From Pithys albifrons albifrons (taxonomy: Eukaryota; Chordata; Aves; Passeriformes; Thamnophilidae), in NCBI RefSeq assembly GCF_047495875.1, contig NC_092467.1, forward strand, positions 24,137,066-24,201,065: a stretch of 64,000 nt of DNA, read 5' to 3'. Below the pieces are notes generated by a model. It saw only the letters and a program-made list of their open reading frames with translations, was not told where the DNA came from and searched no databases. This document shows positions 11,101 through 21,939 of the stretch, in pieces (positions within the stretch are counted from its first letter, which is position 1; every line of letters starts with the position of its first letter). The translations under genes and the position numbers were made by a program.

Positions 11101-13055
11101 ATTTCTAGGAGAAGCCTTAACATTAAAAGGAAAGACTGCTTTTTAAAAAAATCATATATAATCAAGTAAAATGTCCTCAACAAAGATGCAGACAGAAATA
11201 TTAAACACACATTCTTCCTTTCTCTTTGCTTATAACTGAACACTTACACTTCTGGTACATGTTTGGTGGCAAGTGATAAAAACCATCAATAGTTCAGGCG
11301 TTCATGAAAACCTGTTATAATTTTCAGTGTTTAAGAAAATAATTTAAATTTCTTACACTGACATGAATGAACTTTGAACCATTCCAAGAGACATCTCTCT
11401 GCTTCACTAGATTTGAAGAAAAACATTTAGTTCTAAAATCAATACAAACAAGAACAATATTTCTTCTAAAATTTGCAGTTGTTTTGCACACTTGTCAGTT
11501 ACACATTAAATACAGTTGCAAGTGAGCCAGTAGTGGTCAGCACCTGAGCTGGATAAATTACATTGATTACGTGCTTTTGTTGAAGCTGTGATAGTTTATA
11601 ATTAAGAATCTAATCCATTATTTTCTGCCTCTTTCGTAGAGTTTGGTAAAAAATGCAAGATAAAAATGTTTTGTCTTTGTGACTAAAATTTCTCTAAACA
11701 CCGACTATATATTAACCAGCTATACAGATAAATCTAGAACCTGTTACATAGATCAATGCAAAATTCTTTATATATTTTATTAATTTAACCCTTCATTCTT
11801 TAGTTAAATATTCCTGTTAACTTTTTGGAATAACTTTTCCTGAATAAGGACTGCCATTCCTCTCTGTACCTACACCTTTTAGAGAGAAAGAACACAACAT
11901 ATACAGGAGAAAACTTTCTCTTCAATTTCTCAGTAGTTTCTCACCTCTTCTATAGTCTTCCTGGGCAATATTTCTCCCTGGAACAGGAACACAGTAAATT
12001 TCTTTTCCCATTTTCCACTTTATATACACACACGATCTGGCATCAGTGCTCCAGAATTTGTTTGCCCTGGAAGAGTTCCTTGACCCTTTGGAATGCTAAC
12101 ACAGATTTATCTCAAGAGCACATGCAATGACCAGCACATAATGCCCTTTTATTGCTTGCAAACATTGACACGATAAGGAGGAAAGTACAAATGTCTGTTA
12201 GAATTAGAAAAACAACAGCTCTTCTATATTCCAAATGCCACTACCCCCCTGCCTGATTTTTCAATGATTCCCTGGATTATTAACTATGAGAGTAATTTCT
12301 AGAACAGCTTCATGGGCCTCTTAATCACTGATTTGGGTTTCACTGAATTTGAGACATTAAATGCTTCTTATTTCAGCCTGACTGGCTTAATTTTGACTAT
12401 AGGGATGATGAATTGCCTTGTTACACAGTAATTTTACCATATCCTCTGGAAGACAGTCCAGGTCTCCTGATTCCCAGGTCTTTGCTCTTTCTTCACAAGG
12501 TCCCTTCATAACCTGCGGCTGCTCACTTTGGTTGCTCTACCTGCCTCAGCACTGCAAGAAACTGTTAATTGTACTGCTTATAATGGTTCCTGATGGGATT
12601 TCATTGGGAGATTTGCTTTCTGCAAAGAGAATTTGCATCTAAACATGAATCATGGTATACGGTAGACAGTGATGACAAATAGTTGCACTTGCTTTCACAG
12701 ATCATCTCTCTGAGCACTGTAAAGAGCAGCACCACTCTGGATCTTGCAATTATTTAGATGCATAAGGAAAGCAGCATCTGTTGTTTTTGTGTTTTAAGTA
12801 GAACACTGGTTTGTTAGATAATACTCTGGGGCAATTATTTACTAATCTTTATTCTTGAAAATACAAACATGGGCACAACAGAAGTGTGATATGATTCTCA
12901 TTGAGCAAAATCACTGAGCATGACAATAAAACAATCTCTATAAGCTATAAGCACTGATTTCTATCCTAGTTCTAGTAAATGCCCCAAGGAACCTCTTGCT
13001 GGCCTAAAAAGAGCCTTTTCCAGATCAGTGGAAGCTCAGTGATTTTTATGTTCCA

Positions 13056-13111
13056 GAATTAATTTAATTAGGACAAGTTTAAAGAACGAATTTAATTAAG
13101 ACAAGCCTAAA
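13056..13111. repeat. Two-copy 28-bp tandem duplication
   Basis: Units 13056-13083 and 13084-13111 share the core AATTTAATTA-GACAAG and differ at about five positions. Confidence 0.7.
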
Positions 13112-14462
13112 AAGGCATAAAGTAACTATGGGAGAAACTGAGGTAAATCTAACAGCTTATTACCCATGCCTTTACCCCACGTGGCTTGATCTAATGTTGG
13201 CTGAAATTCATGGAGTTCCTTGCTGCTTTGTAATGTGAGGGATTCATTCCTGCTGCTCTGCACTTGGGTCTCTGTATTCACACAATAAAGTCCACTATAT
13301 ATTATGGACATTCACTTTCAACTCTGTGATGAGTGGATGGGCTGCTCAGCCTGGGGGAAAGCACAGCAGCAGCCCATGCCCTGTGCATCACTGCTCAGTT
13401 TGAGTAAAATACCTGGGCACTGGTGGGTTCAGGCATGCCAGGAGTGTTCTTGTAATGCCCCTGCTCACTGAATTGGCATAGAAATTACGTTAAGCTATAG
13501 GAAACTGGGATCGCTTTCAGGCTTGGAGTATGAGCCAAATGGGACCACTTGCTGGGAGATTAGGCAGAGTTTCTAGCAGCAGGAAGGAAAATTGTCATAT
13601 GTTTGTGATTTCCCAGACTTGGCTCTGGTTAGCAATACATGTAAGCAGGCTCAGGCTAAGGAGTTTTTAGTGATCTCAGCTATACATCTTTGTCTCCTGA
13701 GAAGTGAATATCGATTCTTTATTCTTAAAGTATTTTCTGCTTGTTATTTTGTGTGATGTCCTATACTGGCAAATTTGTTAAAGGAAGTTTCTTACCCCTT
13801 CTTATACTTGAATGGGTAATTTATCTTTATTTGTTAAATCTGAACTTCTTTTCAAGCACTCAGTGATATTCTTGTACTTTTAAGACTCCTATTGCCATTT
13901 AATTTTAACCACTACTCTGTAACTTTTATTCATCTTTTCAAGAGCTGCAGTTAAAGCATGCATGAGGTTAAGGTATCACCACAGACAGCAATTCAGGCAC
14001 CACAACAATCAATTATTATAATCTGATGATCTAATTGATACTGGCCAGTGATGCCAGTAAAAGTGTTCATCTATTCCAAACCCACAAGCACTGCTCTATT
14101 TGGTCTCAAGAGCCAACTACCTGAGCAAGTTTTTTCTGGTACAAGCCATTAGCAGAAAATAAGGGAAAAAATATTTTACAAATAAGGCTAGTTGCTAACT
14201 TCCCAGCTTCTGGCAATCAGTTGAGTAACTATGTCAACTGACATCTCCTAACTCAACAGAGCAATTCCTCTTTTGTGAGTCAGATCTGTTTAATGACTGC
14301 AGGAAGCTTTCAGGGTTTTATATTCTTGGTAAATCTGAATAGCCAATGTGGTTATGGGAAAAATTGTTTGTGCTTCCAACCAGTGACAATTGTCAGATCC
14401 AATTCCCTTCTTGGCATCCTGAAAGTGTAACAGTGTGACTGGAGGGAGCCTGAGTTTCAGGA

Positions 14463-14575
14463 GTGTAAATTAGAGCATTTGGCCTGTTACAGCTTTATTA
14501 GAGGTGGCAATGTGCGCTAATGAAATTAATCTGTTTGTTCCTCATGTCTCAGCATGAGCCAGCCTGCTCAGAGGT
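14463..14575. other. Candidate conserved noncoding element
   Basis: A stretch with dense homeodomain-type TAAT cores (GCGCTAATGAAATTAATCTG) next to the palindrome-like CTCAGCATGAGCCAG. I call it only on texture; conservation is untested. Confidence 0.2.
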
Positions 14576-17428
14576 TGGAAGTGTTTTTCTTGTTAACTCT
14601 AACAAGAAATGTATTTAGGAGCATAGGTTGTTATATAATGTAGTGATGCTCCTTCACAGAATTACTTTTAAAGTTGCAAAAAGGGCACATTATTCGTGAT
14701 CAGTTAATTGTATAACCTTGACTTTCATTATTTTAGACTTCAGAACTGAGAGTTCATCTTCACAAGTCCTGGTTAAATGTATCCTGTCACAAGTCAAGCT
14801 GAATGCCAAGGGAGACACTCCAGATGGACTCAGTCTGGCACTCCTGAGTCTGGAAAAAAACAGCTGAGGTCAAATCTTAACACTACTAAATCTGAGGTGT
14901 GATTTGTTTCTGTTCACTTCAGTGGGGCTGAGATTTCTCCTTTTATTTCCTTGGTGTAAGGAACACTTCACAGAACAAAGTAAGTCTTACTTGCTTTATT
15001 TGAGTATACAAATGCTGCTGAGCTAGTTCTCCAACAGAGCACAGGACTGACAAAAGCACCGGTAATTTTATATAACCAGGCGAGTGAGTCAGTGGGGGGA
15101 AAAAGCAGATAGTAGGTTTAAAAAGAAATCACAAGCTAAACAACCAAATTAGAATTGTAAAAGTGTCATTTTAAGCTCCATGTTAGGTTTTTCAAAATTA
15201 AAGGGGACAAAAACCTACTTATTTCAGCTTATTACTGAGTAGAAAGCACCTCTTGAAAGCATAACAGAATGCTCTTCCTTTGCCCTAGTCTTTCATTTGC
15301 CTTTCACATCCTGCTAGTCTGTGACTGGGAGGTTCCTCAAACCACTAACAATTACTGTTACTTTTTCTACAAAGAGGGGGCTTTAGCTTGGGTAGCTACT
15401 GACTGTTATGTGACGGGGGCTCTCACAAGTGACAAAGAAAATCTGGGTCCTGTTTCACCTCTACACCAGAAATAACCAACTACAATCTTGTTTCTAATTC
15501 AGACTATTAATATTTGAGTGAATTTTCTACAATCACTTATGAATGATGAATTTCTTTTTAGTGGAATATAAATACTAGTTTTTTTAACTTAAATGTTTAT
15601 TATGGATATTAATTATTTGCATATAGACGATGCCTAGATGTCCATGTATAAAGTTGTGATGTAGTGCTTTAAGGTTACTTGGTGCCAATACTGGCCCTGT
15701 CCCACAGCCCCCTTTTCTGCCCTAATTCTGTCCTGCCCCTTTCCTCCACTGTCCTGGCATAACCCAAAGGGTGTCTTGCACCCAACCTGATGGAGAAACT
15801 GATCCAGCAAAAACAAACCCTGCACTCCCCTCTGCCTCCAGTGTTTGTGGCCAAGTCAATTTCCCCATTCAGTTTATAGCAGAGCTGTACAAGATTTGTG
15901 TTGCTTGGAGGAAGAGAGTGGCATATCACAATGGAAGAGACAAACAGGGGAGGGTAGGACTGGCAGTACTTTCAGTCAGAACTGCCAGCCTCTGAGCCCC
16001 ATTGTGTTAGCATTCTGTGTGGTTTTGTTCTTTTTTTTTTTAATTGTTCTGTTAAACACCTTGTAGCCAAAATGAAGTGCAGAGAGGTCCACAGAGAAAA
16101 CAAAGAATGTAAGCACAAAGTAGCAGTGAGATCATACTGGTCAACCTATTAAAAGGCAGTGACTGGAAACCACCAGATGAGTCATTGCTGAGCTTTTCCT
16201 GTTAGTATCACCGCAGGGATGAATGTTAAGGAAGACACAGTTGAGGTCCATGTTGTGCCTCTGATGAATGACTCCCATACCTGCCATATTAGTTCTAGAC
16301 AGCTTGACTCATTGTCCTGTGATGAATCTGTGGTTAGAAAATTAACCACAACACTCATGAAACAGGTATTTTTTTACCTAGTACCTCTGTTTACATTGTC
16401 ATCTCTCTACTGCATCCCTCAAATGGCTCTGCTCTGTTGCATCAACTGAGAATAGTTTTTACTTCCAAATCCCTTCTCAGTTTATGTATGCCCTCTCTGT
16501 TCTCTTTCAATACAGACACATTAAGCCTCTTCAAGTGTCCCGGTTCCAGCCTCCACTGCACACCTGTTGGATTTCCATGGCTTGCTGTCTTGTATTTGTC
16601 ATCTATTTGGGAGGTGTTTCCGTAAGTAACAGTAGAACCATATGCAATCCTCCCCTGGGCTCTTCTTAAAACTCACCTTTGTTTGGGTGACAACAGTTTG
16701 GATCTGATGCCACTCCTGCTGGCCAGTATGTTTTCCTTCCTCATGTGCTTCTCTTTTTGGGCCTTTCAGAAATACGAACAAATGCACACATTTGTGTGCA
16801 TAAATAACTTTTCCTCTGTTAAAACCTGGGTGTAACAGCCTTACTGTGGCAATTGTACAAACAAACTCAAGCTGACAGTGAAAGCAGCACATTCACGGGT
16901 CTCTTCCTCTCTTTAAAACTATAATGTATTTGATGAGATTTTATTGCTAAGAAGTGCTGTTAACTTAGCTATTGCACTAAGCTCTCCTAAACCTCACAGC
17001 CATGCTTTTAACTTCTGTAATGTATTTGCATATTTTTATCTTCTACTTCCTAATCAGATGTAAATATGATATCTAAAACAAGGTTAGAGCAGTACAAAAC
17101 TCTCACATTGACATATTGCATCACTGCAAACAAGGATATATGCCCTTCATGGTATACGAAGAAGAAGTATTGGAAAGCAAATCATATCCAGTTATGACTG
17201 GAATTTTTTCTGTCCCTAAAACTGACTAATAGTGGTAGTTTCCAGTGAAGATGCACTGGAATAATATATGGTACAATATACTTCTGTGAAAAACCTGCTT
17301 ACAAGAAATTTCTACCTAATCCTTCCTAAATCCATGTTTTGCTTGTTCCTTGAAACATGACTGTTTCTAACCTTCCTCTAAAAATCCTCATTTAATGGTA
17401 GGTATTTTTATAAATTACATAAGTGTCT

Positions 17429-17758
17429 GTGGCAGTTAAATGCCTCCCTGACATCCGATCCCGTCAGATCTCGGAAGCTAAGCAGGGTCAGCCCCGGATT
17501 AGTACTTGGATGGGAGACCTCCTGGGAAATGTCGGGTGCTGTAGGTTCTAGTCCCGAGGACTTCTCTGGCACTGTCCAAGCTTGCTCGGCCGTGGCAGAT
17601 GAACCTCAGGACTTAAACGGTGGGGCCAGTTCTGCGCACACTGAGCCTCACCTAAAATCCACTGAGCAGGCTGGAAGGGCACACCCACGTGGGGACAGCC
17701 CTTCCCAAATCTTCGTTCGCGAAGCCGAGCCACACACACACACACACACACACACACA
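17429..17758 (+). mobile_element. 5S rRNA-derived SINE with (CA)n tail
   Basis: The first ~120 nt (to about 17548) align along their length with vertebrate 5S rRNA. They include the internal pol III promoter: GAAGCTAAGCAGGGTC (box A) and TTAGTACTTGGATGGGAGACC (box C region). An unrelated body of about 160 nt follows, then the hairpin CTTCG-TTCG-CGAAG (17711-17724) and a pure (CA)14 run at 17731-17758. Flanks ATAAGTGTCT (17419-17428) and ATAAATGTCT (17758-17767) differ at one base and look like a target-site duplication. The first few 5S bases may overlap the left flank. A microsatellite tail points to an RTE-type LINE partner, not CR1. The good preservation argues against the ancient AmnSINE1 family. 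Confidence 0.85.
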
Positions 17759-17767
17759 TAAATGTCT

Positions 17768-20640
17768 AATGAAGACCTTCTCAAAGAGCAGACCTCACTA
17801 GATTCAGATTATGAGTAAATTTTGCCTAGATTGTGTCAAGGTCTCAGACTTACTAATTCTTCATTCTTTTGGAAAATCCTGTATTTCTTACCATTTGTCT
17901 GGAGCTTAGGGGAGATGATGGGGAGTGGTAGACTGTGGCTGCAGACCTCAACTGTGCAGGCAGCACACAGTGCTTGGCCAGCCTGGCACGGCTGGGATGG
18001 GAGTCCTGCACTTTGCTGAACAAATGATGCCCCACTCTGTAAAGAGTAATGGATTAGTCTCAGTCCAGGCTTTGCCCAGAACATCTTGATGAGCTCCATG
18101 GGACTACACTTTTACCTTTATTGTTAATTTTGCTTATAACTGGTATTCTCTATTTGTATCATACAGGGTTGGGTGGGGTTTTATTTTGACTTTGTTTTGT
18201 TTTGGGTTTTTTTTGTGAATCTTGAAAAAAGAATGCTATCACAGGGGAGGAAGACAAAGAAACATTCAGGAGTCACAGCAATGATGTGCAGCCTGTATAA
18301 TTACTTGTCATTACTGACATTCTATGCAGGTACAGCACAACGTGCCGCAGTGCCGTGCTGTCTTCCTGCCTGACTGCACATTGCCAATTGCCAAACATTA
18401 GTATTCCAGTGTGAGGCCCGAAACTTGTCTGTGAATACCATTAGAACTGGGCCACTAACAGAAGGTGCATGACAGATTCACATGCAGAACAACTAAAGCA
18501 GTTTCCTCTGTCTCATACAGATCAGAAATACCGAGAGTGAAGGTTATGTGTATAATGTGAGCAGAATGACAAATGACAAGTCATAGTGATACAGTTGTTT
18601 GGTGACATTAATGATGCAGTTCTGCCTTGGAAACAGTAGAAACAGGTAATCAGCTGGGTTTTATGGGGCTCCAGTTTTTCCAAATGTTCGAATCTAACAA
18701 GAATTCAAATTATTAAGTATTTCATTTTGAAGAGGAAATTCTCTTGCCAGCAGCATCCTAATGACTTCTACTATTTAGCATTTTCTATCCTGTTTGGAAT
18801 AAAAAGGTTTTAACCTCACAGCTTCAGGCTGCATCTCTTCATTCCAGCTCTAGGAATTATTGCTGTAGCTGTGTGCTCAGCAGCCATAAGAATATTGCAG
18901 ATGAATTTATGTCACTTCAGAAGACGTTACAGAATAAGCTGGACTGGACTCTGTGTTCTGCCTCACCAAAGTCCCTCTAAACCAGCTAGAGAAAAATGGA
19001 AGGAAACCCTTCCTGATAGCATAATTCCAGCTACCTTCTGAACGAGAAGGGCAAGCTGAGCTGTTCTTTGCATGGAGAAAATGGAAGGTGGAAGAGAAGG
19101 AGGGAAATATCTGGAACTGCAAAGAAAAACATCATTAATTGAGTCTCAGCATGTGAGTTATACAGCCTCTCTGTGCTCCCTTGCTGTGTGGGTCAGTCTG
19201 GATAACACAGGAATCATTCCCTTTTTAAGGCTTTATTAATTACTCTTCTGTGTTTTTTTTGATGTGACAGAATACTTCTGGAGACAAACACCATGAGCAT
19301 TGGTGTGGTATCACACCGTGCTCTGCCTTGTTCATCTGTGCCCCTTTTCCCTGGCAAGCCTCTCACGATTCATTCACTTTTATTTAAAGCCGAAAAAAAA
19401 AGTTCAGAAAACTAGCTCATATGGAATAGAAAAATCAGGTCACTCAGACTGGTCTGCAGATTCAGGTCATATTCAGTGATGAGTTTAAATGGAAAAACTA
19501 TGGGAGAAGCAGTAAAATGAGGAGTAATTTTCCTATTTTGTCAATGTGAAACCTCCCTGTTCTTTTGTTTCAAAATTATTGGAAAGACATTTTGAGTCCA
19601 AAATACTAAACAGGGATTAAACAGAGAAGGAAATATGCCAGAAGCAAACTGAATGCAATCTTTTAACAAGTAAAATGTCCTATTAACCCTCAAATGGCCT
19701 TTTGATTTGGGGAGATGAAAGAGATTTTATATTTTTTTGGTTAAAATACAGAACCAGAAGGCAACTATTAGAAATTCTGTCTAAAACTATGGCTGGTTTT
19801 AATATGTTTATTAGTTAAATACATTAGACAGGTAATGTTATTCAAATCCTCCTTGTGACTTTTCTTCCTGTATGCATGAATTCCCTTCTGGCACATGAAG
19901 CGAACAGGTGTGAGCCAGTGCAAGGTGTCCCACAGGCCATAACCAACAAGTGACTAATTGGCATCTTTGTTGCAATAGGGCAAAGATCCAGCCAAATTAT
20001 GATGAGGCACTGTGCCATCCTAATAGACTCACATGAAAAAGGATGCCAAGATTCCATAAATTTACATTATTTACATTTAGTTAGAGCAGGATTCCCAGCT
20101 GGGAAGTTCCACATGGTTGTCCATCCCTATCATATACAATTATGAGGGAAAAAGATCTCTGTAACTAATCCAGCATCCAGAAATAGTTCTGAGCAAGCAT
20201 TTAAATAGCCTTAATAATGACTTAATAAAGCTCTTACTCTTTTCCCTCAATAAATTGTTGGGAATTGTATTTTTATTGCCTGTGTCTGTACAAAATTAAT
20301 AAAAAATTTATAGATCAGATTTTCTGGTTGAAGATGCATAAGCCTTTTCAGCTTTGTAAAAAGGGAGAAGGAGTTGTTTTTTCTTCAGGAGCAGCAAGGT
20401 TCCTGACTATGTAGTGGTAAAAAAAAGACAACTTTGAAGTTGCTTTTCTGAAAAATGAATGCAGAAACTGGTAACTTAAACCCTCAGGAAATAATTTGCA
20501 AAGACAAAAATGCCAAGAGGGTGTGAATTATTGAGATGAAACACAAGATGATGATATATGCTCTGATTACTCCTCAGGGTAATGAATCTCTGAAGATGTG
20601 TCTTTTCTACTGAGAAGATGGTGACCCACATCTGAATCCA
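17768..20640. other. Intergenic region, distal part
   Basis: AT-rich sequence with a G/T-rich low-complexity run near 18160-18215. I see no exon, RNA gene or clear repeat. Confidence 0.55.
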
Positions 20641-20949
20641 CCCCTTAATGAGTGCGCTGTGGTGTTGGTGGCACAGCCGGTGACTCTTTCCCTGCAGCTC
20701 TCGGAGTTCTGCGGAGGATCTGCCCTGGGATGCTCCACCCGGGCACTGCAGGGCCTGGGGCTTGGATCCCACCGCGCCCTCCTGTAGGAACAGTGTGGCA
20801 TTTTTCCGATGCTGCCGACTACAGGTGACACCGCCAGCAAGGTCCTGTGCCCACCTGATGTTCTCAGGAGCAATTAAGAGATTATTGATATTGAGTTTGA
20901 ATGCTGCTGGACAGCTGAGCTGATCCCGGATCACGATGGTGGGGACAGG
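20640..20949. other. Unexplained GC-rich block upstream of the MAST2 CpG island
   Basis: GC and CpG content rise sharply here against AT-rich flanks. A 160-codon open frame runs on the minus strand (20476-20958), but I recognise no domain in it. It could be a fragment of an unknown repeat or a distal regulatory element. Confidence 0.3.
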
Positions 20950-21003
20950 ATGACGCACAGAAGTTCCACCTGAACATGAGGAAGAACTTCTTTGTGCAGG
21001 TGA
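20950..21003 (+). mobile_element. CR1 LINE fragment, sense orientation
   Basis: GAAGTTCCACCTGAACATGA and AGGAAGAACTTCTTTGTGCA are diagnostic of the CR1 3' region, as in many bird copies. Only about 54 nt remain. Confidence 0.75.
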
Positions 21004-21190
21004 CCATTCACAGAATCACAGGACAGAATTGCAGAGCCACAGAGTGACAGGACGGGTCAGGTTGGAAGTGACCACAGCGGGCCATCTGGTCCCATCTCCC
21101 CGCTCAGGCAGGACTGTCTCAGAGCACGTGGCACGGGATTGCGTCCAGACGGTTCTGGAACGTCTCCAGTGAGGGAGTCTGACATTCTGT
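21004..21190 (-). mobile_element. CR1 LINE 3'-end fragment, antisense orientation
   Basis: Begins CACAGAATCACAGGACAGAA, the reverse complement of the CR1 3' tail. It continues GTCAGGTTGGAAGTGACCAC and GATTGCGTCCAGACGGTTCT, the usual order for a reversed CR1. It directly abuts the sense CR1 fragment. Confidence 0.85.
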
Positions 21191-21430
21191 GGGACACAAA
21201 CGCTGCCCTCACGCTGGGGTGACACCCCCTCACGATGCATCCTCAGCCCACACCTCCGAGGCTCCTCCTGTGAGGCAGCCCAGGCGCGGGCAGGGAGCCT
21301 GTGCTTTCCGGAGGCGCCCCTGCCCTGGGCAGCCGGGGGCCGGCGGGCTGTCTGACCCTCGCTGTGCCCGTGGGGTGTGCCCGGCTGTGCCCGCGGGGTG
21401 TCCCCGCTGTGCGGCGGCTCCGAGCCCTCC

Positions 21431-21470
21431 CCGCCCTCCCCGCGTCTCCACCGCCCTCCCCGCGTCTCCA
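21431..21470. repeat. Perfect two-copy 20-bp tandem repeat in the CpG island
   Basis: CCGCCCTCCCCGCGTCTCCA occurs twice head to tail, followed by a broken third start (CCGCCGTC). Confidence 0.9.
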
Positions 21471-21523
21471 CCGCCGTCCTCCCTCCCTCCCTGAGCGCCA
21501 AGTCTCGCTCCTCCTCCCGCCGC

Positions 21524-21540
21524 TCTCGCGATGGCGGCGG
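21524..21540 (+). promoter_or_regulatory. MAST2: TCTCGCGA element fused to a YY1-type ATGGCGGC site
   Basis: TCTCGCGA (21524-21531) overlaps ATGGCGGCGG (21531-21540). TCTCGCGA motifs occur in TATA-less CpG promoters, and YY1 sites of this orientation usually lie just downstream of the start site. I infer MAST2 transcription starts near 21500-21530. Confidence 0.55.
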
Positions 21541-21597
21541 GGGCGGTGCCGCGGTGGCGGCGCGCGCTGACAGGCGGCGGGAGCGGGAGCGCGCGGC

Positions 21598-21708
21598 ATG
21601 TCCGTGCCCGCGCCCCGCGCGCAGGTGCCCGCGGCCGCCGCGCCGCTCCGGCGCTCCGTGACCGCCGCCCGCCCCGCCATGGGCGCCCCGCCGGGCCGCC
21701 GCCGCTGA
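21598..21708 (+). CDS. Upstream ORF of MAST2, 36 codons, in frame with the main start
   Basis: ATG at 21598 opens a 36-residue frame (MSVPAPRAQVPAAAAP...), ending at TGA 21706-21708, 60 nt before the MAST2 ATG and in the same frame. It contains a second ATG at 21679 in a near-perfect Kozak context (CCCCGCCATGG). If the inferred start site is right, both ATGs are in the 5'UTR and could lower translation of MAST2. The in-frame TGA also fixes 21769 as the first usable MAST2 start. Confidence 0.45.
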   Translation: MSVPAPRAQVPAAAAPLRRSVTAARPAMGAPPGRRR

Positions 21709-21720
21709 GCGGGACCTGCG

Positions 21721-21751
21721 GCAGCAACAACAGCAGTAGCAGCAGCAGCAG
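21721..21751 (+). repeat. MAST2: CAG-rich tract in the MAST2 5'UTR
   Basis: An interrupted run of CAG and CAA triplets, ending in four to five clean copies, just before the start codon. It could be length-variable. Confidence 0.75.
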
Positions 21752-21768
21752 CGGGAGAAGCCGCCGCG

Positions 21769-21939
21769 ATGAGGAAGGGCCGCTCTAGGGGGGACAAAGC
21801 AGCGCCGCCGCCGCCGGCGGCGCGGAGGGAGCCCGGCCGGGCGGTGTCCGGCAGCGCGGCGGAGCGCAGAGCCGCCCTGCTGGGGGGCGGCGGCAGGAAG
21901 GAACCGGAGGATTCCCGGGCCGCTGGGGCACTGGAGCGG
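21769..21939 (+). CDS. MAST2: MAST2 exon 1, coding part
   Basis: 57 codons starting MRKGRSRGDKAAPPPPAARR and ending AGALER before a GTAAAG donor at 21940 (phase 0). Human MAST2 also opens with a basic start, a run of four prolines and an Arg-Arg-Glu, and is of similar length. The ATG has GCCGCG before it, and an in-frame TGA lies at 21706. The exon has the low-complexity Ala/Arg/Gly content of a CpG-island exon. Confidence 0.88.

Larger units (their letters stand above)
11101..17418. other. Intergenic region between riboflavin-binding protein and MAST2, proximal part
   Basis: AT-rich DNA with no exon I can support. It must hold the 5' regulatory DNA of riboflavin-binding protein. It also contains a small tandem duplication (13056-13111) and a homeodomain-site-rich stretch (about 14463-14575), listed separately. 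Confidence 0.6.

Noticed and set aside
17425..17548. A functional 5S rRNA gene
   Set aside because: The 5S part has several substitutions and small gaps, no T-run terminator after it, and is joined to a SINE body with a microsatellite tail.
17529..17801. Frames on both strands across the 5S-derived SINE
   Set aside because: They run through a pol III-type SINE body and its CA tail, so are not coding.
20476..20958. Minus-strand 160-codon frame taken as a gene
   Set aside because: Openness follows the local GC peak, and the end of the frame is AT-rich and ordinary. There is no homology I recognise.
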